Shown here: piece after piece, positions 6,658 to 15,369 of the stretch
Layout of the letters: every line of letters starts with the position of its first letter
Numbering within the stretch: position 1 is the stretch's first letter
Source: JAKFWI01 sp031398975
GTDB taxonomy: Bacteria; Pseudomonadota; Alphaproteobacteria; Caulobacterales; Aquidulcibacteraceae
Length of the DNA stretch: 48,564 nucleotides
Reading direction: 5' to 3'
NCBI GenBank assembly: GCA_031398975.1
Contig: JANNOI010000002.1
Span: 1-48,564 of the forward strand
The notes under the pieces: generated by a model
Seen by the model: the letters and a program-made list of their open reading frames with translations, nothing else
Databases searched by the model: none
What the model was told of the DNA's origin: nothing
Translations under genes and position numbers: made by a program

Positions 6658-7500
6658 CTATACGTCCAGCCCGATATCGAGAGCGGGGGCCGAGTGCGTC
6701 AGTGCGCCCACGCTGATCACGTCCACGCCCGTCTCGGCGATGGCGCGCACCGTCTCGAGCGTCACTCCGCCGGAGGCCTCGAGGATCGTGGCGTCCCGGG
6801 CGAGGCGAACCGCCTCGCGCAGGTCCGGCAGGGCGAAATTGTCGAGCAGCAGGGCGTGGGGCTTGAACGGCAGGGCCGCCTCGAGCTGGGCGAGCGTATC
6901 GACCTCCACCTCGATCACCACCATGTGCCCGGCATAGGCGCGCGCGCGGGTGAGCGCCTCGGCCACTCCCCCGGCGGCGGCGATGTGGTTGTCCTTGATA
7001 AGGATGGCGTCGTCGAGGCCGTAGCGGTGCGGCCAGCCTCCGCCCAGCAGCACGGCGTGCTTCTGTAGCGCGCGAAGGCCGGGCAGGGTCTTGCGGGTGG
7101 CCGCGATGCGCGCCCTGCAGCCTGAAACCGCCTCCACATAGGCCCGCGTCAGCGTGGCGACCCCGGAGAGGTGGGTGAGGAAGTTGAGCGCGGTGCGCTC
7201 GGCCGTCAGCACGCTGGCCGCCGGGCCCTCGATCTCCGCAAGGACGGCGCCGGCGGCGACGCTGGCGCCGTCCTTGACTATTTCGCGAAAGGCAAGCGCC
7301 GGGTCCAGCAGGGCGCACGCCAGGCGCGCAGGCTGCAGCCCGGCCGCCACGCCCGCCCGGCGGGCGGTGAAGCGCGCGCGCAGCCGCTCGCCGGGCAGCG
7401 CACACGCCGCCGCCGTCACATCCCCGGCGCGGCCCAGATCTTCCTCCAGCGCGCGCGCCACCAGCGGTTGGATCAGCAGATCGGGCAGGCCCGCGCTCAT
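6658..7500 (-). CDS. nadC: Nicotinate-nucleotide pyrophosphorylase (carboxylating)
   Basis: A 280-residue quinolinate phosphoribosyltransferase. It converts quinolinate and PRPP to nicotinate mononucleotide, the third step of de novo NAD synthesis. Seen: LTAERTALNFLTHLSGVAT, the ATRKTLPGLRALQKHAV core that binds substrate, HRYGLDDAILIKDNHI, and the C-terminal barrel signature ILEASGGVTLETVRAIAETG. Length is standard. Its start overlaps the nadB stop by four bases (ATGA), so the two genes are translationally coupled. It is the last gene of the leftward nadA-nadB-nadC operon; a short tandem repeat and the convergent wall hydrolase gene follow. Confidence 0.97.
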   Translation of the reverse strand: MSAGLPDLLIQPLVARALEEDLGRAGDVTAAACALPGERLRARFTARRAGVAAGLQPARLACALLDPALAFREIVKDGASVAAGAVLAEIEGPAASVLTAERTALNFLTHLSGVATLTRAYVEAVSGCRARIAATRKTLPGLRALQKHAVLLGGGWPHRYGLDDAILIKDNHIAAAGGVAEALTRARAYAGHMVVIEVEVDTLAQLEAALPFKPHALLLDNFALPDLREAVRLARDATILEASGGVTLETVRAIAETGVDVISVGALTHSAPALDIGLDV

Positions 7501-9065
7501 GAGGCGAGCGGCTCCCGCGCCGCCCGGCGTGGGGGCTTGGCGGCGCTGACGAGCGTGAGGTCGTCCACGGTCAAGAAGGTGTGGGCGGGGTGGGGCGCAG
7601 GCTCGGGATGGTCGGGGCAGAAATGGGCGCCGCGGCTTTCCAGGCGCCGGGCGGCGGCCTCGGCGATGAAGGCTGCGGCCAGCGCTTCATTGCTCAATCC
7701 GTGCGCGCCGATCAGGGCCGCGATGTCGGCGAGCGCTGCGGCGCGGTCGGCCTCTGTGCGCTCCACGCCGAGATGGGCGTCTATCGTCGCGCGCAGGGCG
7801 CGGCGTGCGGGCTCTGGAAGCTCGGGAGGCGCCTCGCCATGACCCTGACTTTCGGGGACAGGCCCCTCGCTCTCGCGCAGCCGCTGCCCCGTGCGGTGCG
7901 CGAACACGACGGACTCGAGCAAGGAATTGGACGCAAGCCTGTTGGCCCCGTGCACCCCGGTCGACGCGCATTCTCCGACCACGGACAAACCCTCCAGCGT
8001 GGTCCGCCCCCACAGATCGCTCACCGCCCCGCCCATGTGGTAATGCGCCGCCGGGGCCACGGGGATAGGCGCAATGCGCGGGTCGAGGCCCGCCTGCATG
8101 CACGCGGCGAACACGGTGGGGAAGTGGGTCGGGAAGGCTTCGCCGATCGCGGCGCGGGCGTCGAGAAAGGCGCCGGCCCCGGTGCGGCGCTGGCGGTGGA
8201 TGGCGCGCGCCACCACGTCGCGGGGCGCCAGGTCTCCGCGCGCGTCATAGGCCTGCATGAAGGGCGCGCCGGCGGCGTCCACCAGCGCCGCGCCCTCCCC
8301 CCGCAGCGCCTCGCTCGCCAAGGGCGCGGGATCGCGTCCCACATCGATGGCGGTGGGATGGAATTGCATGAATTCGGGATCGGCGATCAGCGCGCCCGCG
8401 CGCCCCGCCATGGCGAGGCCCTCCCCCAAGGCGGACGCGGGATTGGTGGTCACCCGCCACAAGCCCCCCGCTCCGCCGACCGCCAGCACGGTCTCCCCAG
8501 CCCCGATCGCGGCCATCGCGCCGCAGGCGCGGCGCGCGAGCACCCCGCGCACGCGGCCGTTCCCATCCTGCAGCAGCGCACGCGCGGTCCAGCCCTCCAG
8601 GATGTCGATCGTGGCGCTTGCCGAAACGGCGGCGATCAGCGCGTCCATGATCGCCTTGCCCGCCAGGTCCCCCGCCACGCGCGCCACGCGCGGGCGCGAA
8701 TGCGCCGCCTCCAGACTTTGGCGCAGACTTCCGTCCACGGAGCGATCGAACGGCACGCCCAGCGCCAGAAGATCCAATACGCGCGCCGGCCCCTCGTGCG
8801 CGATCAGGGCGGCCACGGCGGGATCGACGAGCCCGGCGCCGGCGCTGACGGTGTCCTGGGCATGCAGGGCGGGGCTGTCTTCCGGGGAGAGGGCGGCCGC
8901 GAGGCCCCCTTGCGCCCAGGCGGAGGCCGCACTTTCCCCGAGCGGAGCGGGCGACAGCACGCAGGTCCTCCGTGGGCTGAGTTTCAGCGCCAGGAACAAT
9001 CCCGCGAGCCCCGCGCCGACGATCAGCACGGTCCCGTCCGGCAGCGCAGTGCGCTCGGCCCCCAT
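7497..9065 (-). CDS. nadB: L-aspartate oxidase
   Basis: A 522-residue FAD-dependent oxidase that turns L-aspartate into iminoaspartate for NadA. The N-terminal FAD-binding motif is VLIVGAGLAGLFLALKL, followed by SAWAQGGLAAALSPEDSP. The substrate-side motifs VAPAAHYHMGG and VGECASTGVHGANRLASNSL, followed by LESVVFAHRTG, are typical of NadB. The C-terminal helical domain is present. A GTG at 9068 is directly upstream in frame, but ATG at 9065 has GGAA five bases before it and is preferred. The gene lies 46 bases after a small exported-protein gene and overlaps nadC by four bases. Confidence 0.96.
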   Translation of the reverse strand: MGAERTALPDGTVLIVGAGLAGLFLALKLSPRRTCVLSPAPLGESAASAWAQGGLAAALSPEDSPALHAQDTVSAGAGLVDPAVAALIAHEGPARVLDLLALGVPFDRSVDGSLRQSLEAAHSRPRVARVAGDLAGKAIMDALIAAVSASATIDILEGWTARALLQDGNGRVRGVLARRACGAMAAIGAGETVLAVGGAGGLWRVTTNPASALGEGLAMAGRAGALIADPEFMQFHPTAIDVGRDPAPLASEALRGEGAALVDAAGAPFMQAYDARGDLAPRDVVARAIHRQRRTGAGAFLDARAAIGEAFPTHFPTVFAACMQAGLDPRIAPIPVAPAAHYHMGGAVSDLWGRTTLEGLSVVGECASTGVHGANRLASNSLLESVVFAHRTGQRLRESEGPVPESQGHGEAPPELPEPARRALRATIDAHLGVERTEADRAAALADIAALIGAHGLSNEALAAAFIAEAAARRLESRGAHFCPDHPEPAPHPAHTFLTVDDLTLVSAAKPPRRAAREPLAS

Positions 9066-9111
9066 CACGATTCCATCTTTGTCATGCGTGCGAAGTTAGA
9101 CTCTATCGGCG

Positions 9112-9555
9112 TCAGGAAACCGGGGCCTCGCCGCGGAAGAAAAGGACCGGCGCGGAATTGTAGGAGCGCAGCATGCCGTTCATGCGCGCGCTCGATTCGA
9201 TGGTGAGCTCGAAATTGTCGGGCGCGTAGGAGACCTGCGGCTCGACGCTCTTGATTGAGGCGCTGATGGCCAGCGCATCGCCCTTGCGCTCGGCGGTGCA
9301 GACTTGCTTGGACGCCACCACCAGGCCCGCGCAGCGCTCCTGGGCGGAGATCGAGCAGGGGCGCTTGCCGTCCGCGGCGGGGGCGGCGACGATCACGGTG
9401 CCGCTGAGCCGGCAGGTGGGCCCGTACGCTTCGGTCATGAAGTTCCAGACGCCGCCGATGTCGGCCTTCGCGGCCTCCGCCCGTTTAGGCTCCGCCGCCA
9501 CGGCCGCGCCCGCCATCAGCAAGGCCGCCGCTGCGCCCATCCATGCTCTGCCCAT
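9112..9555 (-). CDS. Small exported protein, possibly AprI/Inh-like beta-barrel
   Basis: A 147-residue protein with a clear signal peptide (MGRAWMGAAAALLMAGAAVA, cut about after AVA-A) and a mature part of roughly 125 residues. The mature part begins GGVWNFMTEAYGPTCRLSGTV and has four cysteines in TCRL, RPCSI, ERCAG and QVCTA, enough for two disulfides. The pattern recalls the lipocalin-like AprI/Inh protease-inhibitor fold, but the match is weak. ATG at 9555 is chosen over 9570 because GGAGGG lies seven bases upstream and the signal peptide then starts at residue 1. It sits inside the nad operon, 36 bases after nadA and 46 before nadB, which is unexpected for a periplasmic protein. Confidence 0.78.
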   Translation of the reverse strand: MGRAWMGAAAALLMAGAAVAAEPKRAEAAKADIGGVWNFMTEAYGPTCRLSGTVIVAAPAADGKRPCSISAQERCAGLVVASKQVCTAERKGDALAISASIKSVEPQVSYAPDNFELTIESSARMNGMLRSYNSAPVLFFRGEAPVS

Positions 9556-9591
9556 GCGCACACCCTCCATCGCCCGCTAGAGGAAAATGCT

Positions 9592-10746
9592 TTAGACGAA
9601 TTCCACGCGGGCCGGCGCAAGTCCGACGCCAAAATCGAGCGGTTTTTGCGGCCGCGGCAGCGCGAGCATCGCATCGATCGCCTTTTTCGCGCGCACGCGC
9701 ACCGTTTCGGGCACCGTCACTTCGTGCTGCTTCCGCAGCAGCGCGTCATAGATCGCTTCCAGCGTGATGCGTTTCATGTGCGGGCACAGATTGCAGGGGC
9801 GGATGAAATCCGTGTCCGGCGCGGCGGCCGCCACATTGTCCGACATCGAACATTCCGTCAGCAGCACCACTTTGGCGGGCCGGTTGGTCTCGACATAGGT
9901 TGAAAGCGCGGCGGTGGAGCCGGCGTAATCGGCCGCGGCCATCACGTCGGGCGGGCATTCGGGGTGGGCGAGCACGGTCACCCCCGGATGCGCGGCGCGG
10001 AGCTCGGCCACGTCCGCGGCGGTGAAGCGCGCATGCACCTCGCAGCGCCCGCGCCAGGCGATTACTTTGATGTTGGTCATCGCGGCGACGTTGCGGGCCA
10101 GATATTCGTCCGGCAGCATGATCACGCGGTCGACGCCCCATTCCGCCGCGATCGCCTCTACCACCTGCACGGCGTTGGAGGAGGTGCAGCAGATGTCGCT
10201 CTCGGCCTTCACCTCGGCGGAGGTGTTCACATACGTCACGACCGGTATGCCGGGATGGCGCTGTTTGATCAGCGCCACGTCCGCGCCGGTGATCGAGGCG
10301 GCGAGCGAACAGCCCGCGCGCAGGTCCGGGATCAGCACCGTTTTGTCCGGAGACAGAATTTTCGAGGTCTCGGCCATGAAATGCACGCCGGCCTGGACGA
10401 TCATGGCCGCGTCCACGCGGGCCGCCTCGCGCGCGAGCTGCAGGGAATCGCCGCGAAAATCGCCCACGCAGAAGAACACGTCGCTCGTCATGTAATTGTG
10501 CGCGAGGATCACGGCGTTGGCTTCCGCCTTCAGGCGGTTGATGTCGGCGATGAGCGGGGCGTAGGCCGGCCATTCGAAGGGGGGAATGACGTGGGCGACA
10601 AGGGGGTAGAGCGCGTCCGTCTCGGCCCGGACCGCGGCGTCATAGGCAAGGCCGCGGCGGGCGGCGGCGCCGAGCCCGCCCCAAGCGATGCTTCGGTGTT
10701 CCGGCGTGCAGGGCCCTCCGGCGGGGGCGTCGATCAGGCGAGCCAT
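9592..10746 (-). CDS. nadA: Quinolinate synthase
   Basis: A 384-residue iron-sulfur enzyme condensing iminoaspartate with dihydroxyacetone phosphate to quinolinate. Cysteines for the 4Fe-4S cluster are seen in DLRAGCSLA and in the C-terminal RPCNLCPHMKRITL. Other family blocks are AVILAHNYMTSDVFFCVGDF, GVHFMAETSKILSP and SDICCTSSNAV. ATG at 10746 is chosen because GGAGG lies five bases upstream; another ATG at 10758 is possible. It is the first gene of the leftward nad operon. Two palindromes of a motif shared with nadE lie 31 and 97 bases upstream, suggesting NAD-responsive repression. Confidence 0.97.
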   Translation of the reverse strand: MARLIDAPAGGPCTPEHRSIAWGGLGAAARRGLAYDAAVRAETDALYPLVAHVIPPFEWPAYAPLIADINRLKAEANAVILAHNYMTSDVFFCVGDFRGDSLQLAREAARVDAAMIVQAGVHFMAETSKILSPDKTVLIPDLRAGCSLAASITGADVALIKQRHPGIPVVTYVNTSAEVKAESDICCTSSNAVQVVEAIAAEWGVDRVIMLPDEYLARNVAAMTNIKVIAWRGRCEVHARFTAADVAELRAAHPGVTVLAHPECPPDVMAAADYAGSTAALSTYVETNRPAKVVLLTECSMSDNVAAAAPDTDFIRPCNLCPHMKRITLEAIYDALLRKQHEVTVPETVRVRAKKAIDAMLALPRPQKPLDFGVGLAPARVEFV

Positions 10747-10776
10747 GGAAACCTCCATCGGGCGAGTGCGCCCCCT

Positions 10777-10795
10777 TATGCTCAATAGGAGCATA
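10777..10795. promoter_or_regulatory. NAD-gene palindrome, site 1 upstream of nadA
   Basis: TATGCTC (10777-10783), five bases, GAGCATA (10789-10795). The same 19-base layout recurs at 10845-10863 and in front of nadE at 43126-43144. It lies 31 bases upstream of the nadA start, in the likely promoter. It is read as an operator for an NAD-sensing repressor of NadQ or NrtR type (inference). Confidence 0.75.
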
Positions 10796-10842
10796 TAGAT
10801 GGTGCAGTAACGGGCCCCAGGCAACACCCCCGCCTGGCTCCC

Positions 10843-10865
10843 CTTATGCTACAAATGAGCATAAG
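10843..10865. promoter_or_regulatory. NAD-gene palindrome, site 2 upstream of nadA
   Basis: CTTATGCT (10843-10850), seven bases, AGCATAAG (10858-10865). The core TATGCT/AGCATA has the same spacing as site 1, and the centre-to-centre distance is 68 bases, between six and seven helical turns. Two sites could allow cooperative repression of nadA. The divergent mltA start is 135 bases away. Confidence 0.72.
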
Positions 10866-10999
10866 CAAACGCACTTTACGCCCGCCCGCGCCCGGCGCAA
10901 CCCAAATCCATGTTCTACGATCAGGGCTGCGACGGCCGCAGACGCGGGGGCCCGCACGCGGTACTAAGGCGCGGTGTCCTAGAACGAGCAGCGCGCCCC

Positions 11000-12211
11000 A
11001 TGACCTTCCTGACCTCCTCGCGCCACGCCGCCGCCTTTGCGCTCACCGCCTCCGCCCTGGCCGCCTGCGCCAGCACCTCCACCCCGCCGCCGGCCGTGCG
11101 CGCCCCCGCCGTTCGGGCGCCGACGGCTGCGCCGGCGCCGGCGTTCACGCTGGAGCCGGCTCGCTTCGCCGATCTGCCGGGCTGGGCGGAAGCGGATGTG
11201 AGCGCCGCGTTCGGCGCGTTCGGCCGCCAGTGCGCGGTCTGGACCAACCGCACCCCGGACGCGCCCCTGAGCACAAGCGCGCGCTATGGCGGCCAGGTGG
11301 GACAATGGCTGGCGGCCTGCGCGGCCGCCGCTGCGGTCGCCCCCGGCGGGGAGCGCCAGTTTTTCGAAACCCATTTCGAGCCCGCCCGCGTCACGGGGGC
11401 GGGCGAGGCGCGCCTTACCGGCTATTACGAGCCCATCATCTCGGCGAGCCGCAGCTGGACGCCGGTATTCACCGAGCCGCTGCTGAAGCGCCCGCAGGAT
11501 ATGGTGGTGGTGGAGCTTGGCGCGTTCGCGGCCGCCTATGACGATCCCGCCTTGCGCGGCGTGTCCCGCCAGCTCACCGGCCAGCTCGCGGGGGACCGCG
11601 TGCGCCCCTATCCCAAACGCGAGGCCATCACCGCCTATCAGGGCCAGATCATCGGCTACGCCCACCCGGCGGACGTCTATAACCTGCAGGTGCAGGGGTC
11701 CGGGCGGCTGGCGTTCGGCGAGGAGGGCGCGCCGGTGCGCGCGGCCTATGCGGCCCAGAACGGGTACAAGTGGAATTCCGCGCTGCAGGCTTTGCCGGCG
11801 GGTTCACGCACTTGGGCAGGCCTGCGGGCCGCGATCGACGCCGCCCCCGCCAGTGCGCGCGCGACGCTGAACACCGATCCCTCCTACATCTTTTTCGCCG
11901 AGGAGCCGATCACCGATCCCGCCGCCGGTCCGCGCGGGGCCGCAGGGATCCCGTTGACCGCCCAAGGCTCCATCGCCGTAGATCCCGCCTACCATCCTTA
12001 CGGGGCCGTGCTGTTCGTGGACGGGCTCTATGAGGGCGGAGCGTTCCGGCGCCTGCTGGTGGCGCAGGATACGGGCGGGGCCATCAAGCGCGGGCCGCGG
12101 CGCGGCGATGTGTTCTTCGGCTCCGGCGCGGCGGCCGGGACGGCGGCCGAACGCATGAACGCCCCGGCCGAGATCTGGACGCTGCTCCCGCGCGGCGCGC
12201 CCACCAGCTAG
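11000..12211 (+). CDS. mltA: Membrane-bound lytic murein transglycosylase A
   Basis: A 403-residue outer-membrane lipoprotein. It cleaves the MurNAc-GlcNAc bond of peptidoglycan with formation of 1,6-anhydro ends. The signal peptide ends in a lipobox-like ALAAC (Cys23) and is followed by a Pro/Ala linker. Family blocks are RLTGYYEPIISASR, KREAITAYQGQIIGYA, VYNLQVQGSGRL and the catalytic 3D domain LLVAQDTGGAIKRGPRRGD with Asp357 as the acid/base. Length is normal. ATG at 11000 is used because the signal peptide begins there. The stop TAG (12209-12211) lies inside the left end of a 113-bp intergenic repeat. Confidence 0.95.
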   Translation: MTFLTSSRHAAAFALTASALAACASTSTPPPAVRAPAVRAPTAAPAPAFTLEPARFADLPGWAEADVSAAFGAFGRQCAVWTNRTPDAPLSTSARYGGQVGQWLAACAAAAAVAPGGERQFFETHFEPARVTGAGEARLTGYYEPIISASRSWTPVFTEPLLKRPQDMVVVELGAFAAAYDDPALRGVSRQLTGQLAGDRVRPYPKREAITAYQGQIIGYAHPADVYNLQVQGSGRLAFGEEGAPVRAAYAAQNGYKWNSALQALPAGSRTWAGLRAAIDAAPASARATLNTDPSYIFFAEEPITDPAAGPRGAAGIPLTAQGSIAVDPAYHPYGAVLFVDGLYEGGAFRRLLVAQDTGGAIKRGPRRGDVFFGSGAAAGTAAERMNAPAEIWTLLPRGAPTS

Positions 12212-12320
12212 ACCGTTTCCCGAAAGTGTTACGCGGTTTTCGGACGAGAACCAGTCTACCTTAAAGTGTAGAGCGGTTTTTCTCGATTGGATTGAATCAC
12301 TCCAATCGAGAACCGCTCTA
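12208..12320 (+). repeat. Double-hairpin intergenic repeat, copy A
   Basis: About 113 bases, nearly identical to the reverse complement of 25492-25605: by eye all but about seven positions agree, including a one-base length difference. It has two hairpins. The first has outer arms TAGACCGTTTC and GAACCAGTCTA (two mismatches here) around an inner CCGAAA/TTTCGG pair. The second has arms TAGAGCGGTT/AACCGCTCTA and TCTCGATTGGA/TCCAATCGAGA. The loop holds GAATC, a GANTC site. The left end provides the mltA stop codon. It probably also ends transcription. CCGAAAAGTG...TTTTCGG hairpins are common in alphaproteobacterial intergenic repeats. Confidence 0.9.
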
Positions 12321-12331
12321 ACGCGCTCGAC

Positions 12332-12823
12332 TCAGAGGCGTGCGCCGATCGTCGCGCGGACGCCGGCGGCGTCGTACACGCCGGGGCCTTGCGGCTTCAC
12401 GCCCTTGCCCATGCGGATCTCGACGGTGACGGCCGCGCCCGCGCCGCCGAGAGTGCGGCTCACCCCCACGCCCAGGCTCACCCCGCCGCCGCCGCCGAAC
12501 GAGCCCACCCCGCCCCCGACGCTGACCCGCGGCGAAGCGCCCCCGCCGGGCGGCGGCGCGCCGTACCGGTCGTCCACCACGAACCATTCGAAGCCGCGCT
12601 CGAGCGTGAGATCGGCGGCGCGCAGCAGCGCGAAATCGAAGGCCTGGCCCGCGTCCCCGCCCGTGCCCGTGGTGAAGGCGATGCGGTAGCGCGTGTCCTC
12701 GATCGGAGTTTCGGTGTAGCCGACCGCCCCGGGCTTGGCGGCGGGCTGGTAAACGGTCGGCGTGGCGCACCCCTGAAGCGCTGCGGCGAGCGCGAGGGCG
12801 GCGAAAGCGGAACGTAAAAGCAT
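12332..12823 (-). CDS. CC0125/CC1285 family lipoprotein
   Basis: A 163-residue lipoprotein of unknown function. The signal peptide MLLRSAFAALALAAALQGC ends in a lipobox (Cys19). It is followed by ATPTVYQPA, GYTETPIEDTRYRIAFTTG and AADLTLERGFEWFVVDDR, the pattern of a family first named from Caulobacter crescentus. The C-terminal half is Gly/Val rich (SVGGGVGSFGGGGGVSLGVG) and ends with a hydrophobic beta-type stretch. ATG at 12823 is selected because it opens the signal peptide; the longer frame upstream is not supported. The gene converges on mltA, and copy A of the repeat lies between the two stops. Confidence 0.85.
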   Translation of the reverse strand: MLLRSAFAALALAAALQGCATPTVYQPAAKPGAVGYTETPIEDTRYRIAFTTGTGGDAGQAFDFALLRAADLTLERGFEWFVVDDRYGAPPPGGGASPRVSVGGGVGSFGGGGGVSLGVGVSRTLGGAGAAVTVEIRMGKGVKPQGPGVYDAAGVRATIGARL

Positions 12824-12989
12824 GGGCGAACTCCGGCGCCGGCGGCGGCAGGCCCCACGGCTATAACCCCGCCAAGCGCCCTCCTGAAGACGCCATCCTG
12901 AAGACATTGTCACGCATTGACCATGGCGCGGCAGCGTGCGCCGCCCCAAGTGGGGATGGCATGGCGCGCCCATGCGGGAGGATCGAGCG

Positions 12990-13193
12990 ATGACACAAGA
13001 AGCACTGAAAGTGCTCGCGATGGGCGAAGCGTTGAAGCCGCTGGCGGCGCGCATCGCGCCGGGTCCGCTGGAAGCGCATTACCTGGTGCACCGGGCGGTG
13101 GTGCGGGGACTGCAGGGCGGGCACGCGCCCGATCTGCGCCGGGCCATGCGCGCCGAACTGGCGAACCGGCCCTGCGATCCGCCGCCGTCTTAA
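12990..13193 (+). CDS. Small hypothetical protein
   Basis: A 67-residue protein, MTQEALKVLAMGEALKPLAA at the start and then RIAPGPLEAHYLVHRAVVRG, without signal peptide or membrane segment and probably helical. GGGAGG (12976-12981) lies eight bases before ATG 12990, a good ribosome binding site, and codon use looks coding. I do not recognise the family. It lies between the divergent CC0125-type lipoprotein gene and the convergent aminotransferase gene. Confidence 0.6.
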   Translation: MTQEALKVLAMGEALKPLAARIAPGPLEAHYLVHRAVVRGLQGGHAPDLRRAMRAELANRPCDPPPS

Positions 13194-13213
13194 GCGCGGG
13201 CTCGCCTGAGCGG

Positions 13214-14602
13214 TCAGTCGGGAACGAGGGCTGCGAGCGCGGGGCGCGCTTCGTCCAGCGCGCGCGCGAGGATGGCGACCATCCGGTCAATCTCGGCGTG
13301 GGTCATGATCAGGGGCGGGCAGAACACGATCGTGTCGCGCACCGCGCGCACCATCAGGCCGCCGGCGATGCAGAGATCGCGCACGATGGGCCCGGCCTTG
13401 CCCTCCTTGCCGGTGAAGCGTTGGTTGGTATTGGGCGCGGCGACGATCTCGACCGCGCCGAGGAAGCCCAGCGTGCGCACCTCTCCCACCAGCGGATGGG
13501 CGCGTAGCGGCGCCATGGCGGCGGCGAAATAAGGGCCGATATCCTCGCGCACCCGCGCCACCAGCGCCTCGCGCTCCATGATCTCGATGTTTTTCAGCGC
13601 CACTGCCGCGGCGGTGGGGTGGCCTGAATAAGTGTAGCCGTGGACGAAATCGCCGCCCTTCTCGCGCAGCGCGGCCACGATCTCCGCCGAGACCGCGGTC
13701 GCCGAGATCGGCAGGTAGCCGGAGGAGAGGCCCTTGGCCATGGAGATGATGTCGGGCTGGTAGGCGTAATGCTGGAAGCCGAACCAGCTTCCCAGACGCC
13801 CGAAGCCGCAGATCACCTCGTCGCTCACGAGCAGGATCCCGTGCTTGCGGCACAGCGCCTCCACCCGCGGCCAGTACCCCTCCGGCGCCAGGATCACCCC
13901 GCCCGCGCCCTGCACCGGCTCGCCGATAAAGGCCGCCACCTTCTCGGGCCCGACGGCCAGAATGCGCTCTTCGACGGCGGCGACCGCGCGGTCGCAGAAG
14001 GCGGCCTCGGTCTCGCCGAAGCCTTCCCCGAAGCGATAGGGCTGCAGCACATGCTCGATCCCCGGGATCGGCAGGCCGCCCTGGGCGTGCATCGCCTTCA
14101 TCCCCCCGAGGCTCGCCCCCGCGACGGTCGAGCCGTGATAGGCGTTCCAGCGGGCGATGAACACGGTGCGCTGGGGCTCGCCCTTCACCGCCCAGTAATG
14201 GCGCACCAGGCGCATCACCGTATCGTTCGATTCAGAGCCCGAGGAATTGAAGAAGACGTGGGAGAGCGGGGGCCCTGCAAGCTCTGCGATCTTGGCGGCC
14301 AGCAGCACGGCGGGCGGCGTCGCGGTCTTGAAGAAGGTGTTGTAGAAGGGGAGTTCGAGCATCTGCTCATAGGCCGCCCGCGCCAGCTCCTCGCGGCCAT
14401 AGCCCACGTTCACGCACCAGAGCCCGGCCATGCCGTCAAGGATCGCCGCGCCGTCCCCGTCATAGATGGTCGAGCCCTGGGCGCGGGTGATGATGCGCGA
14501 GCCGCCGATCGCCTGCAGCAGTTTGTAATCGGCCTGGGCGGGCAGATGGTGGGCCACGTCGAGCTGGCGCAGGCGCGCGATGTCGTGGTTGCGGAGTGTC
14601 AT
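13214..14602 (-). CDS. spuC: Class III omega-aminotransferase, likely putrescine--pyruvate aminotransferase
   Basis: A 462-residue PLP enzyme. Seen: FFNSSGSESNDTVMRLVRHY, the aromatic substrate-pocket region RWNAYHGSTVAGASLGG, the PLP-contacting Asp261 in LLVSDEVICGFGR and the Schiff-base Lys290 in SMAKGLSSGYLPISA. These match the SpuC/beta-alanine-pyruvate group of fold type I aminotransferases. Function as a putrescine (or gamma-glutamylated or other diamine) transaminase is inferred from its place as the last gene of a leftward operon with polyamine transport genes, PuuD and PuuA, the same gene set as the Pseudomonas spuABCDFGH cluster. It lies ten bases after puuD. Confidence 0.9.
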   Translation of the reverse strand: MTLRNHDIARLRQLDVAHHLPAQADYKLLQAIGGSRIITRAQGSTIYDGDGAAILDGMAGLWCVNVGYGREELARAAYEQMLELPFYNTFFKTATPPAVLLAAKIAELAGPPLSHVFFNSSGSESNDTVMRLVRHYWAVKGEPQRTVFIARWNAYHGSTVAGASLGGMKAMHAQGGLPIPGIEHVLQPYRFGEGFGETEAAFCDRAVAAVEERILAVGPEKVAAFIGEPVQGAGGVILAPEGYWPRVEALCRKHGILLVSDEVICGFGRLGSWFGFQHYAYQPDIISMAKGLSSGYLPISATAVSAEIVAALREKGGDFVHGYTYSGHPTAAAVALKNIEIMEREALVARVREDIGPYFAAAMAPLRAHPLVGEVRTLGFLGAVEIVAAPNTNQRFTGKEGKAGPIVRDLCIAGGLMVRAVRDTIVFCPPLIMTHAEIDRMVAILARALDEARPALAALVPD

Positions 14603-14612
14603 GGGGCGGCGC

Positions 14613-15362
14613 CTAAAGGATTGGTCGCCCGCGCAGGGCGCGGGCCAGGAGGCTGAAGAAGGTGCGGCTTTCGGGGTTTTCCTCGGGGCGCCATTCGGGA
14701 TGCCATTGCACCGCCAGCACCGGCGCGCCGTTCACCTCCGCCGACACCGCCTCCACGACGCCGTCCGGCGCGGTCGCCTCCACACGGAGGCCCGGGGCGA
14801 GCCGGTCCACGCCCTGGAAATGCACGGAATTCACCTCCAGCGTCTCTTTGCCATAGGCGCGCGCCAGCACCCCGCCGGGGACGAGGCGCACGCTGTGGCC
14901 GTGGGCGAACATGGCGTCATAGGCGGCCTCGGCCGGGGCGTGGTGGGGCAAAAGGCCAGGATGGGTGGCGACGTCACGGCGCAGGCTGCCCCCGAACGCG
15001 ACATTGAGCTCCTGGAACCCCCGGCACACCCCGAACACGGGCTTGCCGGCGTCGAGCATGGCGGCGATCAGGCGCGCGGTCATCTCGTCGCGGTCGGGGT
15101 CGAACGGGCCGGGCGCGTCGTCGAGCGGGGGGCCGTAGCGGGCGGGGGCGACGTTGGAGGGGCTGCCGGTGAGCAGGAGCCCGTCGAGGCGGTCCACCAC
15201 CTCCTCGGCGCGCATCAGGGCGGGCATGGAGGGCACGAGCAGGACGGCGGTGTCGGCATGGGCGATGGCGGAGGCGACGAAGCGGTTCATCACCGTCTGC
15301 CCCAGTTCCGCGCCGACCGGGCGGTTGCAGCAGGAAACGCCAAGAACCGGACGCGCGCTCAT
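14613..15362 (-). CDS. puuD: Gamma-glutamyl-gamma-aminobutyrate hydrolase family protein
   Basis: A 249-residue class I glutamine amidotransferase-like hydrolase (peptidase C26). The nucleophile Cys113 is in FGVCRGFQELNV, and His221 and Glu223 are in VQWHPEW, so the triad is complete. In the Puu pathway it releases GABA and glutamate from gamma-glutamyl-GABA; in Pseudomonas the homologue is SpuA. It lies eight bases after the potA-like gene and ten before the aminotransferase gene, so it is cotranscribed. The intermediate oxidase and dehydrogenase steps (PuuB, PuuC) are not encoded in this window. Confidence 0.92.
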   Translation of the reverse strand: MSARPVLGVSCCNRPVGAELGQTVMNRFVASAIAHADTAVLLVPSMPALMRAEEVVDRLDGLLLTGSPSNVAPARYGPPLDDAPGPFDPDRDEMTARLIAAMLDAGKPVFGVCRGFQELNVAFGGSLRRDVATHPGLLPHHAPAEAAYDAMFAHGHSVRLVPGGVLARAYGKETLEVNSVHFQGVDRLAPGLRVEATAPDGVVEAVSAEVNGAPVLAVQWHPEWRPEENPESRTFFSLLARALRGRPIL

Positions 15363-15369
15363 AGCCCCC

